From an uncultured Cellvibrio sp. (lineage in GTDB: Bacteria; Pseudomonadota; Gammaproteobacteria; Pseudomonadales; Cellvibrionaceae): DNA of 6,558 nt. A program made the position numbers and the translations under genes. The stretch spans positions 1-6,558 of the forward strand of contig CAMPIG010000278.1 in NCBI GenBank assembly GCA_946886255.1. Direction: 5' to 3'. Below the pieces are notes generated by a model, which was not told where the DNA came from, made no database searches, and was given only the letters and a program-made list of their open reading frames with translations. How positions within the stretch are numbered: the stretch's first letter is position 1; each line of letters begins with the position of its first letter. Below are positions 6,321-6,558 of the stretch, one piece after another.

Positions 6321-6485
6321 CGGTGACGGTAATCATATTACCTGCTTGTTGTGTCTTGTGTGGTATTCGGTCAAGCAGCAAGTCACACCCCTCGCACAGT
6401 CATGATGTACGTTTCTAAGCGCTGTATCCCCACGGAGTTTTCTGCACAGGACTGAAAAATAAAAATGGTATGACTGTGATCATGA

Positions 6486-6523
6486 TGAATCGTGAGTTGT
6501 TAGTGCGATTCACAATTGATTCA
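6486..6523. promoter_or_regulatory. Three TGAATC/GATTCA motifs at helical spacing
   Basis: TGAATC at 6486-6491 and GATTCA at 6507-6512 and 6518-6523 start 21 and 11 bp apart, so all three face the same side of the helix. The first two extend to a 7-bp inverted repeat (TGAATCG/CGATTCA, 13-nt spacer) that could also form an RNA hairpin in the leader of the next gene. No factor is recognised. Confidence 0.3.
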
Positions 6524-6526
6524 ACT

Positions 6527-6558
6527 TTTCTCCCGCGCAGACGGGAAAATACGAAGGA
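6527..6558 (+). promoter_or_regulatory. Leader hairpin and probable ribosome binding site of a gene beyond the window
   Basis: TCCCG (6531-6535) pairs with CGGGA (6542-6546); TTT/AAA extend the stem past one bulged C. Eight bases after the CGGGA arm comes AAGGA at the very end (6554-6558), a good Shine-Dalgarno core. This suggests a plus-strand start codon within about 10 nt of the right edge. The alternative is a gene that has already begun at ATG 6470, whose frame stays open to the edge but which lacks a Shine-Dalgarno. Confidence 0.4.

Noticed and set aside
6127..6381. 84-aa minus-strand ORF between and across the operators
   Set aside because: It overlaps operator 2 and its promoter, has no recognisable domain and an unlikely composition; it reads as a chance frame in AT-rich DNA.
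6402..6455. 17-codon leader peptide in the region after operator 2
   Set aside because: It has no Shine-Dalgarno and no run of regulatory codons; a frame this short is expected by chance.

Overview
The window looks like chromosomal DNA of a free-living gammaproteobacterium. A Cellvibrio-type relative fits best, but this is an inference from gene content: a LapG/LapD adhesin-release pair, an OmpA-like protein with DUF4892 domains, balanced base composition, and a carbohydrate-type LacI operator region. No rRNA, tRNA, CRISPR array, insertion sequence or phage gene was recognised.

Layout. (1) 1-2214, minus strand: an operon of a LapG-like periplasmic cysteine protease (start 2214) and, 30 bp downstream, a LapD-like inner-membrane c-di-GMP receptor. 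LapD runs off the left edge after 500 residues. Together they should couple cytoplasmic c-di-GMP to proteolytic release of a large surface adhesin; no adhesin or secretion system is in the window. (2) 2215-3031: about 800 bp without a convincing gene. It holds a candidate lapG promoter overlapping an 11-bp perfect palindrome, one doubtful small minus-strand ORF, and two hairpins. (3) 3032-4354, plus strand: a DUF21/CBS-pair/CorC_HlyC membrane protein of the YtfL (PaeA)/CorC family. (4) 4394-5848, minus strand, convergent with it across 39 bp: a secreted protein with two tandem DUF4892 domains and a C-terminal OmpA-like peptidoglycan-binding domain. (5) 5849-6558: about 700 bp of control DNA between the OmpA-like gene and a gene that must lie beyond the right edge. 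It carries two identical perfect 12-bp palindromes (GACAACGTTGTC) 182 bp apart. The second is fused to a sigma70-type promoter pointing right. The window ends on a purine-rich stretch that reads like a Shine-Dalgarno site.

The most notable items are the paired LacI-type operators with an embedded -35 box, the internally duplicated DUF4892 protein, and the control architecture of lapG (TTG start, Shine-Dalgarno in a small hairpin loop, palindrome at the promoter). I did not find a clearly new multi-gene system.
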